A stretch of 6,495 nt of DNA. Source: an uncultured Collinsella sp. (GTDB lineage: Bacteria > Actinomycetota > Coriobacteriia > Coriobacteriales > Coriobacteriaceae). The translations under genes and the position numbers were made by a program. Below the pieces are notes generated by a model. The model ran no database searches, had not been told where the DNA came from, and saw only the letters and a program-made list of their open reading frames with translations. Each line of letters opens with the position of its first letter. The stretch's first letter is position 1. Where the stretch lies: the NCBI GenBank assembly GCA_902478825.1, contig CABSMK010000097.1:1-6495 (forward strand), read 5' to 3'. Below, one piece after another: positions 1 to 6,273 of the stretch.

Positions 1-11
1 ATAAGAGACAG
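1..11. other. Nextera transposon adapter remnant (contig start)
   Basis: The first 11 bases, ATAAGAGACAG, are exactly the 3' end of the 19-bp Tn5 mosaic end used in Nextera libraries (AGATGTGTATAAGAGACAG). The other end of the window carries the same mosaic end in the opposite orientation, followed by more adapter, which makes a chance match very unlikely. These bases are library sequence, not genome. They add three false codons (Leu-Ser-Leu) to the 3' end of the minus-strand gene that runs into this edge. Confidence 0.9.
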
Positions 12-1139
12 GATACATAGCGTGCTGCCGTTTTGCCAAGTTGCGGCCTTGCCGTACCACTCGACGGGAATATCGAGCTGGTAGAGGTCGGTTGCCTTGT
101 GGCGAGCGTCAGCATCACGGGATGCCTGTGCCTTTTGCGCGCTCACGGCATTGACGGCGGCGTCGCGCCGCGCGGTTGCTGCCTGCTGGAGCACCTTGGC
201 AGCCGCGGCGGAGCTCGCACCGCCCTCTTCGGCATACTTGGCGGCGGCATCGATCTGGTCGTCAGTCACCGTGTCGGCCGAAGGCACCTTGAGCTTAAAG
301 GTGGCCTGGGCACTTAAATCCTGTCCATCGCTCTTAACGGTGACCTGCGTCTTGGTGGTCGGGACGGTATAGATGGTGCCGTCGGCCGCGATGGGGGAGG
401 CGACGATGGAGAGCGTGTAATCGCCGGGCAGCAGTTTGATGCCGCGGCCGTGCTCGTCAACATAGAGCGTTTCGCTCACGGAGGAGCCATCAGCGTCCTG
501 ACCGCTTACCTGTACGGGAATCTTGGAGCCGGTGGAACAGTCGAGGCCCGCGGCATGCACGCCAATCTGCACTGACATCATCGTGTGGGCATTGGCGGCG
601 ACAGCGGCAGCCTGCTCTTGCTGATATCCGTTCCAGGCAGCATAGCCTGCACCGCCGGCGACGAGCGCGACGGCCACGACACCGGCGACCATCAGATTGC
701 GGCGCTTGGGCGACATCTTGCGATGGCGAACCTCGGCCTCGCGTGCCGAGGGAACGGACGGCAGGGGAATATCGCCCATGGCGATGGTCTCGTCCACGGC
801 TGGTGCGGAACCCAGGCCAGGAAGCTCGCGGGTCAGCGAATCCTCGGCCGGCAAGCTGTCGAGCAAGATGGTTTCCTCGTTCGTGTCGGATTCGGGCTGG
901 TCGTCGGCCTTGCACTCGGATTCTTCGCGCTCCGCCTCGTCTTCGGTGGGCGCGGCGCCATCGTCTTTTGCATCCTGATCATCGGGCTGCACCTCGATTT
1001 CCGGCTCATCCCGCACATCAACGCTCGAATCGTCAAACGCAACATCGTCAAGCGAAATCCGGTCTAGGCTCTCCAGGGCCTCGGCACACGCTTCTGCATC
1101 TTGGACCGCGTCCTCTTGGCCCGTCGTCTCATCTTTCAT
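12..1139 (-). CDS. Membrane-anchored protein with exported C-terminal region, function unknown (3' end missing)
   Basis: The frame is open from ATG 1139-1137 to the contig edge, giving 376 genomic codons with no stop, so the C-terminus is missing. Residues 1-140 are strongly acidic (runs of Asp and Glu) with no recognised domain and are probably cytoplasmic. A basic stretch (RHRKMSPKRR, about 138-147) is followed by one hydrophobic segment at about 148-169. By the positive-inside rule this predicts an N-in, C-out single-pass protein. Residues about 185-290 look like a beta-rich extracellular domain (LLPGDYTLSIVASP at 236-249). Residues about 293-350 are Ala-rich and helical, possibly coiled. 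The last residues (LDIPVEWYGKAATWQNGST, 355-373) resemble a segment I recall from uncharacterised Coriobacteriia surface proteins, but I cannot confirm that here. The start is secure: no ATG, GTG or TTG lies between it and the upstream in-frame stop at 1203-1205, and a GGGGG ribosome-binding candidate (1144-1148) sits 4 nt upstream. It is transcribed in the same direction as the tetR-DUF5692 unit but is separated from it by a terminator. Confidence 0.85.
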
Positions 1140-1260
1140 ATATCCCCCAAGCTCAATATCGGGACAACACTGTACCCAAAAACAGGACCCTATAGAGCCG
1201 CCTCATGATTTGAAATCCGATTTTATATATGCGCATGTTTTTGAATAGATGAATAGAGAC
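1140..1260 (-). promoter_or_regulatory. AT-rich upstream region of the membrane-anchored protein gene
   Basis: This gap is distinctly AT-rich compared with the GC-rich genes around it, as expected for a promoter. Read on the minus strand, a TATAAA (1227-1222) could be a -10 box giving a leader of about 75 nt. A second, weaker option is TATAGG near 1194-1189 with TTTCAA upstream. Neither has a convincing -35 at 16-18 bp. The region also holds an 8-bp palindrome ATGCGCAT (1229-1236) and a perfect tandem duplication of TGAATAGA (1242-1249 and 1250-1257), either of which could be a protein site or chance. No start site can be assigned with confidence. Confidence 0.35.
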
Positions 1261-1271
1261 GCAACGACAAA

Positions 1272-1308
1272 AGCCCCCGAAAAGCGAGCGAAACACTTTC
1301 CGGGGGCT
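1272..1308 (-). terminator. Rho-independent terminator of the tetR-DUF5692 unit
   Basis: Arms 1272-1284 and 1296-1308 form a 13-position stem around an 11-nt loop. Twelve pairs are Watson-Crick and the remaining one (1280/1300) is A-C on the plus strand but a G-U wobble in minus-strand RNA. The minus-strand transcript continues into TTTT (1272-1269) followed by a partly T-rich stretch. Both points favour minus-strand function. It lies 67 nt beyond the stop codon of the DUF5692-like gene, a normal position for its terminator, and it insulates the next minus-strand gene. Confidence 0.78.
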
Positions 1309-1375
1309 CTGCGAGGCATTGGATGAAAAACCTGGCGGGCGGGCCTATGCCCAGGCGCCAGCAGCGACCAACATG

Positions 1376-2383
1376 TTACTCGGCGTGAGCGTAATCGACC
1401 TTGGCGCGACGAGCGGTGGCCTTCTCCCAATCGCTGGTGCCCTCAAAGACATCCTGCTTGTAGGGATTGCGGCCGAGCTTCTTGGCGCGGTAGGCGATGT
1501 AGATGAGCGCGGCGACGTTGGCGACCAGCGCGGCAATCGAGACCGCGGTGGCGGCGCCGGGGTCGAGCGTGGAGTGGGTCACAAAGATGGACTCCTCCTG
1601 GAAGTAGGGGAACACCTGGGCAAACATGCACCAAATGGCCAGCGTAAAGGCGCGGTTCTGGATCCAGCCGCCCTTGTTCCAGATAAAGGCGGCGACGGTG
1701 GGCGCCAGCAGCAGCGCAAAGCCGCAGAACCAGGAGTGGGTGGGCAGGCAGTTGTAGGTGTAGCAGAAGTTCCAGATATCGTAGGCGATGATGTAGACCC
1801 AGGTCATGTCGGGCCACAGCATGTCGGTCTTGTCCTCGGAGGCGTAGACGCTCCACCAACCGGTCATGCAGAAGATGTTGATGAGACCGGCGATGCCGTT
1901 GAACACGTTGTTCCAGCCGGCAAGCTGTGTGGCACCCTCGGAAGTGACCCAGGTGGACTCGCCCAGGACAAAGAAGTGATAGGCGCTCTCGAAGTCGGAC
2001 ACGACGGCGATCAAGATGTTGATGGCGACGATCACAAACGGCCACGCGCGGAACCAATGCGCCTTGCCGATCTTGCCCCACTGGTACTTAATGGCAATGA
2101 AGCCCCAGCAACCGGCCAGCGCCGCGTACACCTTGGCGTAGTGGAACCAGCTGTTCTGGTACACGTGGGTGGGGTTGGTGAGCGCCCACTCGGCACCCTG
2201 CGAAACGCCCACGGCGATGGCGACGCAGTAGATGGTCATGGCCAGCGGAGCCACGCCAAAGATGATTGCCGCGCCCAGCTTGGTGCGGCGGCCGACCTCG
2301 TTGAGCACGATGAGGCCAATAAAGACCATGGCCCAGCCAGCCCAGTGGATAAGGGTATCGCTACCCCAAACGTCGAACAGCAT
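1376..2383 (-). CDS. Polytopic integral membrane protein, probably DUF5692 family
   Basis: This 335-residue protein is very hydrophobic and rich in Trp, Tyr and Phe, with about nine predicted membrane segments: roughly 12-30, 36-60, 78-99, 111-130, 160-181, 193-212, 217-235, 244-260 and 275-299. A basic cytoplasmic-type tail follows (RAKKLGRNPYK, 299-309, then a charged end). Acidic or polar residues lie in or beside helices (N28-E29, D130, D202, N205), and conspicuous motifs include FVLGEST (138-144) and YNCLPTHSWFC (210-220). The pattern matches my recollection of DUF5692, a family of membrane proteins with no established function; the assignment is from memory. There is no signal peptide cleavage site, ATPase motif or haem-binding His pair that would define a known transporter or cytochrome. 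The ATG at 2383 has a good site AAGGAG (2395-2390) at 6 nt spacing. It follows the tetR gene after 63 bp on the same strand and is probably co-transcribed with it. A substrate or metabolite transporter or a membrane redox partner are both possible, but neither is shown. Confidence 0.85.
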   Translation of the reverse strand: MLFDVWGSDTLIHWAGWAMVFIGLIVLNEVGRRTKLGAAIIFGVAPLAMTIYCVAIAVGVSQGAEWALTNPTHVYQNSWFHYAKVYAALAGCWGFIAIKYQWGKIGKAHWFRAWPFVIVAINILIAVVSDFESAYHFFVLGESTWVTSEGATQLAGWNNVFNGIAGLINIFCMTGWWSVYASEDKTDMLWPDMTWVYIIAYDIWNFCYTYNCLPTHSWFCGFALLLAPTVAAFIWNKGGWIQNRAFTLAIWCMFAQVFPYFQEESIFVTHSTLDPGAATAVSIAALVANVAALIYIAYRAKKLGRNPYKQDVFEGTSDWEKATARRAKVDYAHAE

Positions 2384-2401
2384 GCTGCTCTCCTTTCACA
2401 C

Positions 2402-2429
2402 GCCCGCGGCCCCTCTTCTGATCGCGGGC
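2402..2429 (-). other. Intercistronic hairpin between tetR and the DUF5692-like gene
   Basis: A perfect 7-bp GC stem (2402-2408 with 2423-2429) encloses a 14-nt loop in the 63-bp gap. In the minus-strand transcript it ends only a few bases upstream of the AAGGAG site of the DUF5692-like gene and has no following T-run. It therefore does not look like a full terminator. It could set the relative expression of the two genes through mRNA stability or partial attenuation. A 10-bp palindrome TTTGGCCAAA (2432-2441) sits just after the tetR stop. Confidence 0.4.
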
Positions 2430-2446
2430 AGTTTGGCCAAATGTCG

Positions 2447-3109
2447 TCAGTTCTGGGGCTTGCGCTCCGGATACTTGGCGGTGTAGCCCTCGATGTGGAG
2501 TGTCGAGGCGATGATTTCCTTGACCGTCTCGTCGGGCACATCGGGGTGCGTGCGGATATACATCAACAACCCCATGATGAGGGTGTAGAACGTCTCGTAG
2601 ACATGGTCGATGCGTAGCTCATGATGGGTGACAAAATCCACCACGGTGGTGTCGCAGATATACTGAGCCACGCGCTGGACCACGTTGTGCAGAAAGCCGC
2701 CGTAGAGTGCGCCGCTGCTCGAGGTGAGCGTGCTTGGCAGCTCGTGGCCGCTGGCGACCAGGCGCTTGAAGAGCGGGGCGACGGTGTCGAGTGCGCCTTC
2801 GATGTCGCCAACCGTGCGGCTGGCATTCCACTGCTCGAGCTCGGAGATAAAACCGTCGATTGCCTCGTCCATGACGGCGGTGACGGCGGCGTCCATATCG
2901 GCAAAGTAGTGGTAGAACAATGAGCGCGTACAGCCGGCTCGCTTGGTCACGGCCGATACCGAAAGATGCGACACGCCCAGCTCGGAACTCACGGCGCGAA
3001 CGGCGGCGAGAATCTCGCGACGACGCTCGTCGCCCGTCAGACGCTTGGCCGCGCTGTCGGGCGCGGGGACGGCGTCGGCCACAGAAGTGTTCGCTGCATT
3101 ATCGCTCAT
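2447..3109 (-). CDS. TetR/AcrR-family transcriptional regulator
   Basis: Counted from the chosen start this is a 220-residue one-component repressor-type protein, close to the usual 190-220 of the family. After a flexible, Ala-rich N-terminal extension (1-25), residues about 28-82 form the typical TetR DNA-binding domain, with helix-turn-helix sequence VSAVTKRAGCTRSLFYHYFA at 51-70 (the SLFYHYF ending is characteristic). The rest (about 85-220) is a helical ligand and dimerisation domain without obvious sequence clues to the ligand. The frame can start at ATG 3127, but ATG 3109 is preferred: AGGCGG (3122-3117) lies 7 nt before it, whereas nothing comparable precedes 3127. The gene is divergent from the flavin/iron-sulfur oxidoreductase and is followed by the DUF5692-like gene. 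Two palindromes in the divergent gap are its likely operators, so it probably represses itself, the membrane protein and the oxidoreductase. Target and ligand are inferred, not shown. Confidence 0.93.
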   Translation of the reverse strand: MSDNAANTSVADAVPAPDSAAKRLTGDERRREILAAVRAVSSELGVSHLSVSAVTKRAGCTRSLFYHYFADMDAAVTAVMDEAIDGFISELEQWNASRTVGDIEGALDTVAPLFKRLVASGHELPSTLTSSSGALYGGFLHNVVQRVAQYICDTTVVDFVTHHELRIDHVYETFYTLIMGLLMYIRTHPDVPDETVKEIIASTLHIEGYTAKYPERKPQN

Positions 3110-3116
3110 GCGCTTG

Positions 3117-3122
3117 CCGCCT
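3117..3122 (-). promoter_or_regulatory. Ribosome-binding site fixing the tetR start
   Basis: AGGCGG on the minus strand lies 7 nt upstream of ATG 3109-3107. It falls inside the longer version of the frame that begins at 3127, which has no purine-rich site in front of it. This favours the shorter 220-residue TetR. Confidence 0.6.
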
Positions 3123-3161
3123 TTCATCCGTTTGAGCCCGACCGTTCGCCTAACAGTCTTG

Positions 3162-3190
3162 AATATTGTTGACGGTTCGTCAATACTATT
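3162..3190. promoter_or_regulatory. Putative TetR operator O1
   Basis: The core TTGACG-GTT-CGTCAA (3169-3183) is a perfect 6-3-6 inverted repeat. Extending outward to 3162 and 3190, 11 of 13 base pairs are symmetric about position 3176, with mismatches at 3168/3184 and 3166/3186. The site lies in the tetR/oxidoreductase divergent gap, where TetR regulators usually bind. It shares its core with the adjacent O2. Binding is inferred from symmetry and position. Confidence 0.72.
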
Positions 3191-3210
3191 TTTGACACAA
3201 TGTCAACAAT
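3188..3210. promoter_or_regulatory. Putative TetR operator O2
   Basis: The core TTGACA-CAA-TGTCAA (3192-3206) is a second perfect 6-3-6 inverted repeat, with further symmetry at 3188-3190 and 3208-3210 (ATT and AAT). Its centre (3199) is 23 bp from that of O1, about two helical turns, so two dimers could bind on the same face. The half-site TTGACA equals a consensus -35 hexamer on both strands, so bound repressor could block polymerase. I could not find a good -10 box at 16-18 bp on either strand, so the exact promoters are unassigned. Confidence 0.72.
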
Positions 3211-3285
3211 GGCGGGTGAACGGCATGGGGGCATGTCCGGCCTGCAAAAAAGAGGGGCGCCGCGGTCTCGCCGGGCTGTGGCAAG

Positions 3286-3293
3286 AGAAGGGA
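3286..3293 (+). promoter_or_regulatory. Ribosome-binding site fixing the oxidoreductase start
   Basis: AGAAGGGA is followed by 5 nt and then ATG 3299-3301. The frame is open back to an ATG at 3200, but that codon lies inside operator O2, and neither it nor ATG 3233 has a comparable site. The residues encoded between 3200 and 3298 are basic and low in similarity to a conserved N-terminus, so the leader is probably untranslated. Confidence 0.65.
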
Positions 3294-3298
3294 CAACC

Positions 3299-6076
3299 AT
3301 GATTCTCAACGGACCGGGAATTAGCTACACCGAGCCCGATATCGGTGCGGAGTTTGTGCCGCCGCTGCCGGAGCATCCGCGCGAGGCAATCGTCAAGCTG
3401 TGCGAGCACTGCACCAACCGTCTGCTGCATCGCGACGAGCTGCTGGGCTACGAGTACTGGTCGTTTGCCGAGGCCGCGACCGACGAGCAGGCCGAAGTGC
3501 TCTGCAAGATGAAGATGCGCCGTCCCTATACGCTGCCCGAGATGGTCAAGCTCACCGGCATGCCCGAGGCCGATATCGAGAAGATGCTCGACGACATGAG
3601 CTACACGGGCCTGCTCGAGTACAACTGGGAAAACCCCGAGCGCGCCAAGCAGTGGGTGCTGCCCATGCTGGTGCCGGGTTCTGCCGAGTTCCTCAACATG
3701 CGTGTGAGCCAGCTTGAGGAGCATCCGGTCTATGCCAAGTTCTTTGAACAGGCATCCAAGGGTCCGCTGTCCAAGGCTACGCCGATGGTGCCGCCCGGAG
3801 GCGCCGGTATCGGCATGCACGTCATTCCGGTCGAAAAGGCCATCGACGCCGCGAGCACCTCGGTTCCTATTGAGCATATCGAGCATTGGCTCGACAAATA
3901 CGAGGGTAAGTATGCCGCCAGCACCTGCAGCTGCCGCGCGAGCCGTCGCGTGATGGGCGAGGGCTGCGCCGACGACCCCGCCGACTGGTGCATTGCCGTG
4001 GGCGACATGGCCGACTATGTGGTCGAGACCGACCGCGGCCATTACGTGACGCGCGAGGAGGTCTACGACATCTTGCGCCAGGCCGAGGACAACGGCTTTG
4101 TGCACCAGATCACCAATATCGACGGCGAGAACAAGATCTTCGCCATCTGCAACTGCAACGTCAACGTGTGCTACGCCCTGCGCACATCGCAGCTGTTCAA
4201 CACACCCAACCTGTCGCGCTCGGCCTATGTCGCCAAGGTCGAGAAGGACAAGTGCGTGGCCTGCGGTCGCTGCGTCGAGGTGTGTCCGGCCGGCGCCGCC
4301 AAGCTGGGCCAGAAGCTCTGCAGCAAAAAGGCGGGCGGACAGGTGCCCGAGTATCCGCGCCAGGAGCTGCCCGATGCCACCAAGTGGGATCACACCAAGT
4401 GGTCGCCCAACTATCGCAACGACAACCGCATCGAGACGCATGAGTCCGGCACCGCGCCCTGCAAGACGGCCTGCCCCGCGCACGTTGCCGTTCAGGGCTA
4501 TCTGAAGCTTGCGGCACAGGGCCGCTATGACGAGGCACTGGCGCTCATCAAGCGCGAGAACCCGCTGCCCGCTATCTGCGGCCGCGTGTGCAACCGCCGC
4601 TGTGAGGATGCCTGTACTCGTGGTCGCGTGGATGCCGCCGTGGCTATCGACGAGGTCAAGAAGTTTATCGCCCAGCGCGATCTTGATGCCGCGACACGCT
4701 ATGTCCCACCTGTGGTGACCCCGACGCGTGCCGGCGGCTTCGACCAGAAGATTGCCATCATCGGTGCCGGTCCGGCCGGCCTGTCCTGCGCTTTCTACCT
4801 GGCCGAGAAGGGCTACAAGCCCGTCGTGTTCGAGAAGAACGAGCGCCCGGGCGGCATGCTCACCTACGGTATTCCCAGCTTCAAGCTGGAGAAGGACGTT
4901 ATCGAGGCAGAGGTCGAGATCATTCGCCTGATGGGTGCCGAGTTCCGCTATGGCGTGGAAGTCGGTCGCGACGTGACGCTCGACGAGCTGCGCGCGCAGG
5001 GCTTTACGGCCTTTTATGTTGCCATCGGCTGCCAGGGTGGCCGCCTTGCCGGCATTCCGGGCGAGGATGCCGAGGATGTGACCGTAGCCGTTGACTTCCT
5101 TCGCGAGGTCAACAGTGGCAAGATCGACGCGCTGCCCGGCCGCACCATCGTGGTGGGCGGCGGCAACGTGGCCATCGACGTTGCCCGCAACGCCTGCCGC
5201 CTGGGTTCCGAGCACGTTGAGATGTTCTGCCTGGAGAGCGAGGCCCAGATGCCCGCCAGCGAGGAGGAGCGTCGCGAGGCCATTGAGGACGGCGCGCACA
5301 TTAGCTGCGGTTGGGGCCCCAAGGAGATTCACCTGGACGAGGCCGGTCGTGTGTGCGGTATCACCTTTAAGCGCTGCACGCGCGTTTACGATGACGAGGG
5401 CCGTTTTACGCCCGAGTACGACGAGAACGACCTGCGCCGCGTCGATGCCGATCGCGTGGTCATGTCCATCGGCCAGTCCATCGTGTGGGGCGACCTGCTG
5501 GCCGGTTCCAAGGTGGAGCTTGGCCGTGGCCAGGGTGCCCTTGCCGATCCCCAGACCTACCAGACCGCCGAACCCGACATCTTTGTGGGTGGTGACGTCT
5601 ATACCGGTCCGAGTTTTGCCATCGATGCCATCGCCGCCGGACACGAGGCCGCCGTGTCCATCCATCGCTTTGTGCAGCCGGGATCCACGCTTACCATCGG
5701 CCGCAACCAGCGCCGCTACACCGCGCTCGACCGCGACGATGTCGTGATCGAGAGCTACGACAACGCGAGCCGCGAGGTTGCCCACGTGGACCGCGAGCGC
5801 GAGAAGGCTGCGCCGTTTAGCGAGTATGTTGAGACCTTTACCGAAGAACAGATACGCGCCGAGACCGCCCGCTGTCTGGGCTGCGGCGCCTCGATCGTCG
5901 ACCCCAACAAGTGCATCGGCTGCGGCCTGTGCACCACCAAGTGCGCGTTTGACGCCATCCATCTGGATCGCGACCGCCCCGAGTGCTCCACGATGGTCAA
6001 ATACGAGCAAAAGCTCCCCAGCCTCGGCAAGTACGCATTGAAGCGTGCAATTAAGATTAAATTTGGGAAGAAGTAA
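3299..6076 (+). CDS. Multi-cluster iron-sulfur FAD/NAD(P)-dependent oxidoreductase, GltD-like
   Basis: This 925-residue, probably cytoplasmic enzyme is about twice the length of a normal GltD (around 450-490 residues). Regions in order: 1-200, an N-terminal part with C35-x2-C38 and a winged-helix-like segment (about 77-107); 205-295, unusually spaced cysteines (C210, C212, C223, C231, then C284, C286, C291) that may hold an Fe-S cluster; 319-329, a canonical [4Fe-4S] motif (C319, C322, C325, C329 then Pro); 388-439, the GltD-type cysteine domain (C388, C392, C427, C431, C435, C439); 486-800, a two-dinucleotide fold with GAGPAG (489-494), E512 and GGM (518-520) for FAD, GGGNVA (620-625) for NAD(P)H, and GGD (764-766) closing the FAD site; 859-896, a C-terminal ferredoxin-like part (C859, C862, and canonical C872, C875, C878, C882). 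Electrons would pass between NAD(P)H and a low-potential or substrate partner through FAD and the clusters. The absence of a neighbouring glutamate synthase large subunit argues against ammonia assimilation. It is divergent from tetR and probably controlled by it. Substrate unknown; relatives include GltD, NfnB and AegA-type proteins. Confidence 0.92.
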   Translation: MILNGPGISYTEPDIGAEFVPPLPEHPREAIVKLCEHCTNRLLHRDELLGYEYWSFAEAATDEQAEVLCKMKMRRPYTLPEMVKLTGMPEADIEKMLDDMSYTGLLEYNWENPERAKQWVLPMLVPGSAEFLNMRVSQLEEHPVYAKFFEQASKGPLSKATPMVPPGGAGIGMHVIPVEKAIDAASTSVPIEHIEHWLDKYEGKYAASTCSCRASRRVMGEGCADDPADWCIAVGDMADYVVETDRGHYVTREEVYDILRQAEDNGFVHQITNIDGENKIFAICNCNVNVCYALRTSQLFNTPNLSRSAYVAKVEKDKCVACGRCVEVCPAGAAKLGQKLCSKKAGGQVPEYPRQELPDATKWDHTKWSPNYRNDNRIETHESGTAPCKTACPAHVAVQGYLKLAAQGRYDEALALIKRENPLPAICGRVCNRRCEDACTRGRVDAAVAIDEVKKFIAQRDLDAATRYVPPVVTPTRAGGFDQKIAIIGAGPAGLSCAFYLAEKGYKPVVFEKNERPGGMLTYGIPSFKLEKDVIEAEVEIIRLMGAEFRYGVEVGRDVTLDELRAQGFTAFYVAIGCQGGRLAGIPGEDAEDVTVAVDFLREVNSGKIDALPGRTIVVGGGNVAIDVARNACRLGSEHVEMFCLESEAQMPASEEERREAIEDGAHISCGWGPKEIHLDEAGRVCGITFKRCTRVYDDEGRFTPEYDENDLRRVDADRVVMSIGQSIVWGDLLAGSKVELGRGQGALADPQTYQTAEPDIFVGGDVYTGPSFAIDAIAAGHEAAVSIHRFVQPGSTLTIGRNQRRYTALDRDDVVIESYDNASREVAHVDREREKAAPFSEYVETFTEEQIRAETARCLGCGASIVDPNKCIGCGLCTTKCAFDAIHLDRDRPECSTMVKYEQKLPSLGKYALKRAIKIKFGKK

Positions 6077-6083
6077 TGAGGTT

Positions 6084-6105
6084 CCGCCGTTCTAACGAAC
6101 GGCGG
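6084..6105 (+). terminator. Hairpin after the oxidoreductase gene, possible terminator
   Basis: A perfect 9-bp inverted repeat (6084-6092 with 6097-6105) encloses a 4-nt loop TAAC, starting 8 nt after the TAA stop. It is very stable, but no T-run follows on either strand, so it is not a classical Rho-independent terminator. It may protect the 3' end of the mRNA or act with the larger structure just downstream. Confidence 0.45.
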
Positions 6106-6118
6106 CACTGCCGACGCT

Positions 6119-6224
6119 GCGCGGCGCCCAGGTACCCCATCTTGCCCCTCAACTTCGGCGCCGCGGGCAAAAGCCCTGCGGACGCCTTGTTTCGGGGCAA
6201 CCTGGGGCACCTGGATCGCCGCTC
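6119..6224. repeat. Long imperfect palindrome / structured element upstream of hypA
   Basis: About 100 bases fold back on themselves in nested register. Outer stem: 6121-6126 pairs with 6217-6222. Main stem: 6128-6138 pairs with 6204-6214 (one A-C mismatch), continuing as 6142-6148 with 6194-6200. Terminal hairpin: 6157-6168 pairs with 6173-6186 through two single-base bulges, closed by an AAAA loop. An alternative 9-bp pairing exists (6120-6128 with 6157-6165) that would compete with both stems. The element fills most of the 197-bp gap between two plus-strand genes. It could be a cis-acting RNA for hypA, a small RNA, or a dispersed palindromic repeat. I do not recognise it as a known riboswitch class. 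The A-C mismatch would be a G-U pair in minus-strand RNA, a slight hint that the minus strand could be the functional one. Confidence 0.55.
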
Positions 6225-6260
6225 GCTGACGTTGAATTGACATCGCATCGACCTCTGTCG

Positions 6261-6265
6261 AAAGG
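6261..6265 (+). promoter_or_regulatory. Ribosome-binding site supporting a TTG start for hypA
   Basis: AAAGG lies 8 nt upstream of TTG 6274-6276. The nearby ATG at 6278 is in another frame that does not encode HypA, so the site and the conserved protein start together select TTG. Confidence 0.55.
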
Positions 6266-6273
6266 TTTTTATC

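Noticed and set aside
1319..2617. Plus-strand open frame of 432 codons across the DUF5692-like gene
   Set aside because: It lies antisense to a convincing nine-helix membrane protein, crosses the terminator side, the gap and part of tetR, and its product has no recognisable domain.
3200..3298. Extended N-terminus of the oxidoreductase from ATG 3200 or 3233
   Set aside because: ATG 3200 lies inside operator O2, neither start has a ribosome-binding site, and ATG 3299 has a good one.
3203..6010. Long antisense open frame (935 codons) covering the oxidoreductase gene
   Set aside because: It is a shadow created by GC-rich codon bias. The plus-strand frame has clear FAD, NAD(P) and Fe-S motifs and a ribosome-binding site, while the antisense product shows only Ala/Gly/Leu/His-rich sequence without domains.
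3299..6076. Glutamate synthase small subunit (gltD) as the name of the oxidoreductase
   Set aside because: Only the central core is GltD-like. The protein is twice the usual length, has extra Fe-S regions at both ends, and no gltB-like large subunit is adjacent.
6237..6242. TTGACA as a -35 box for a hypA promoter
   Set aside because: The hexamer is perfect but no -10-like sequence lies 16-18 bp downstream; the next T/A-rich stretch is the spacer before the start codon, too far away.
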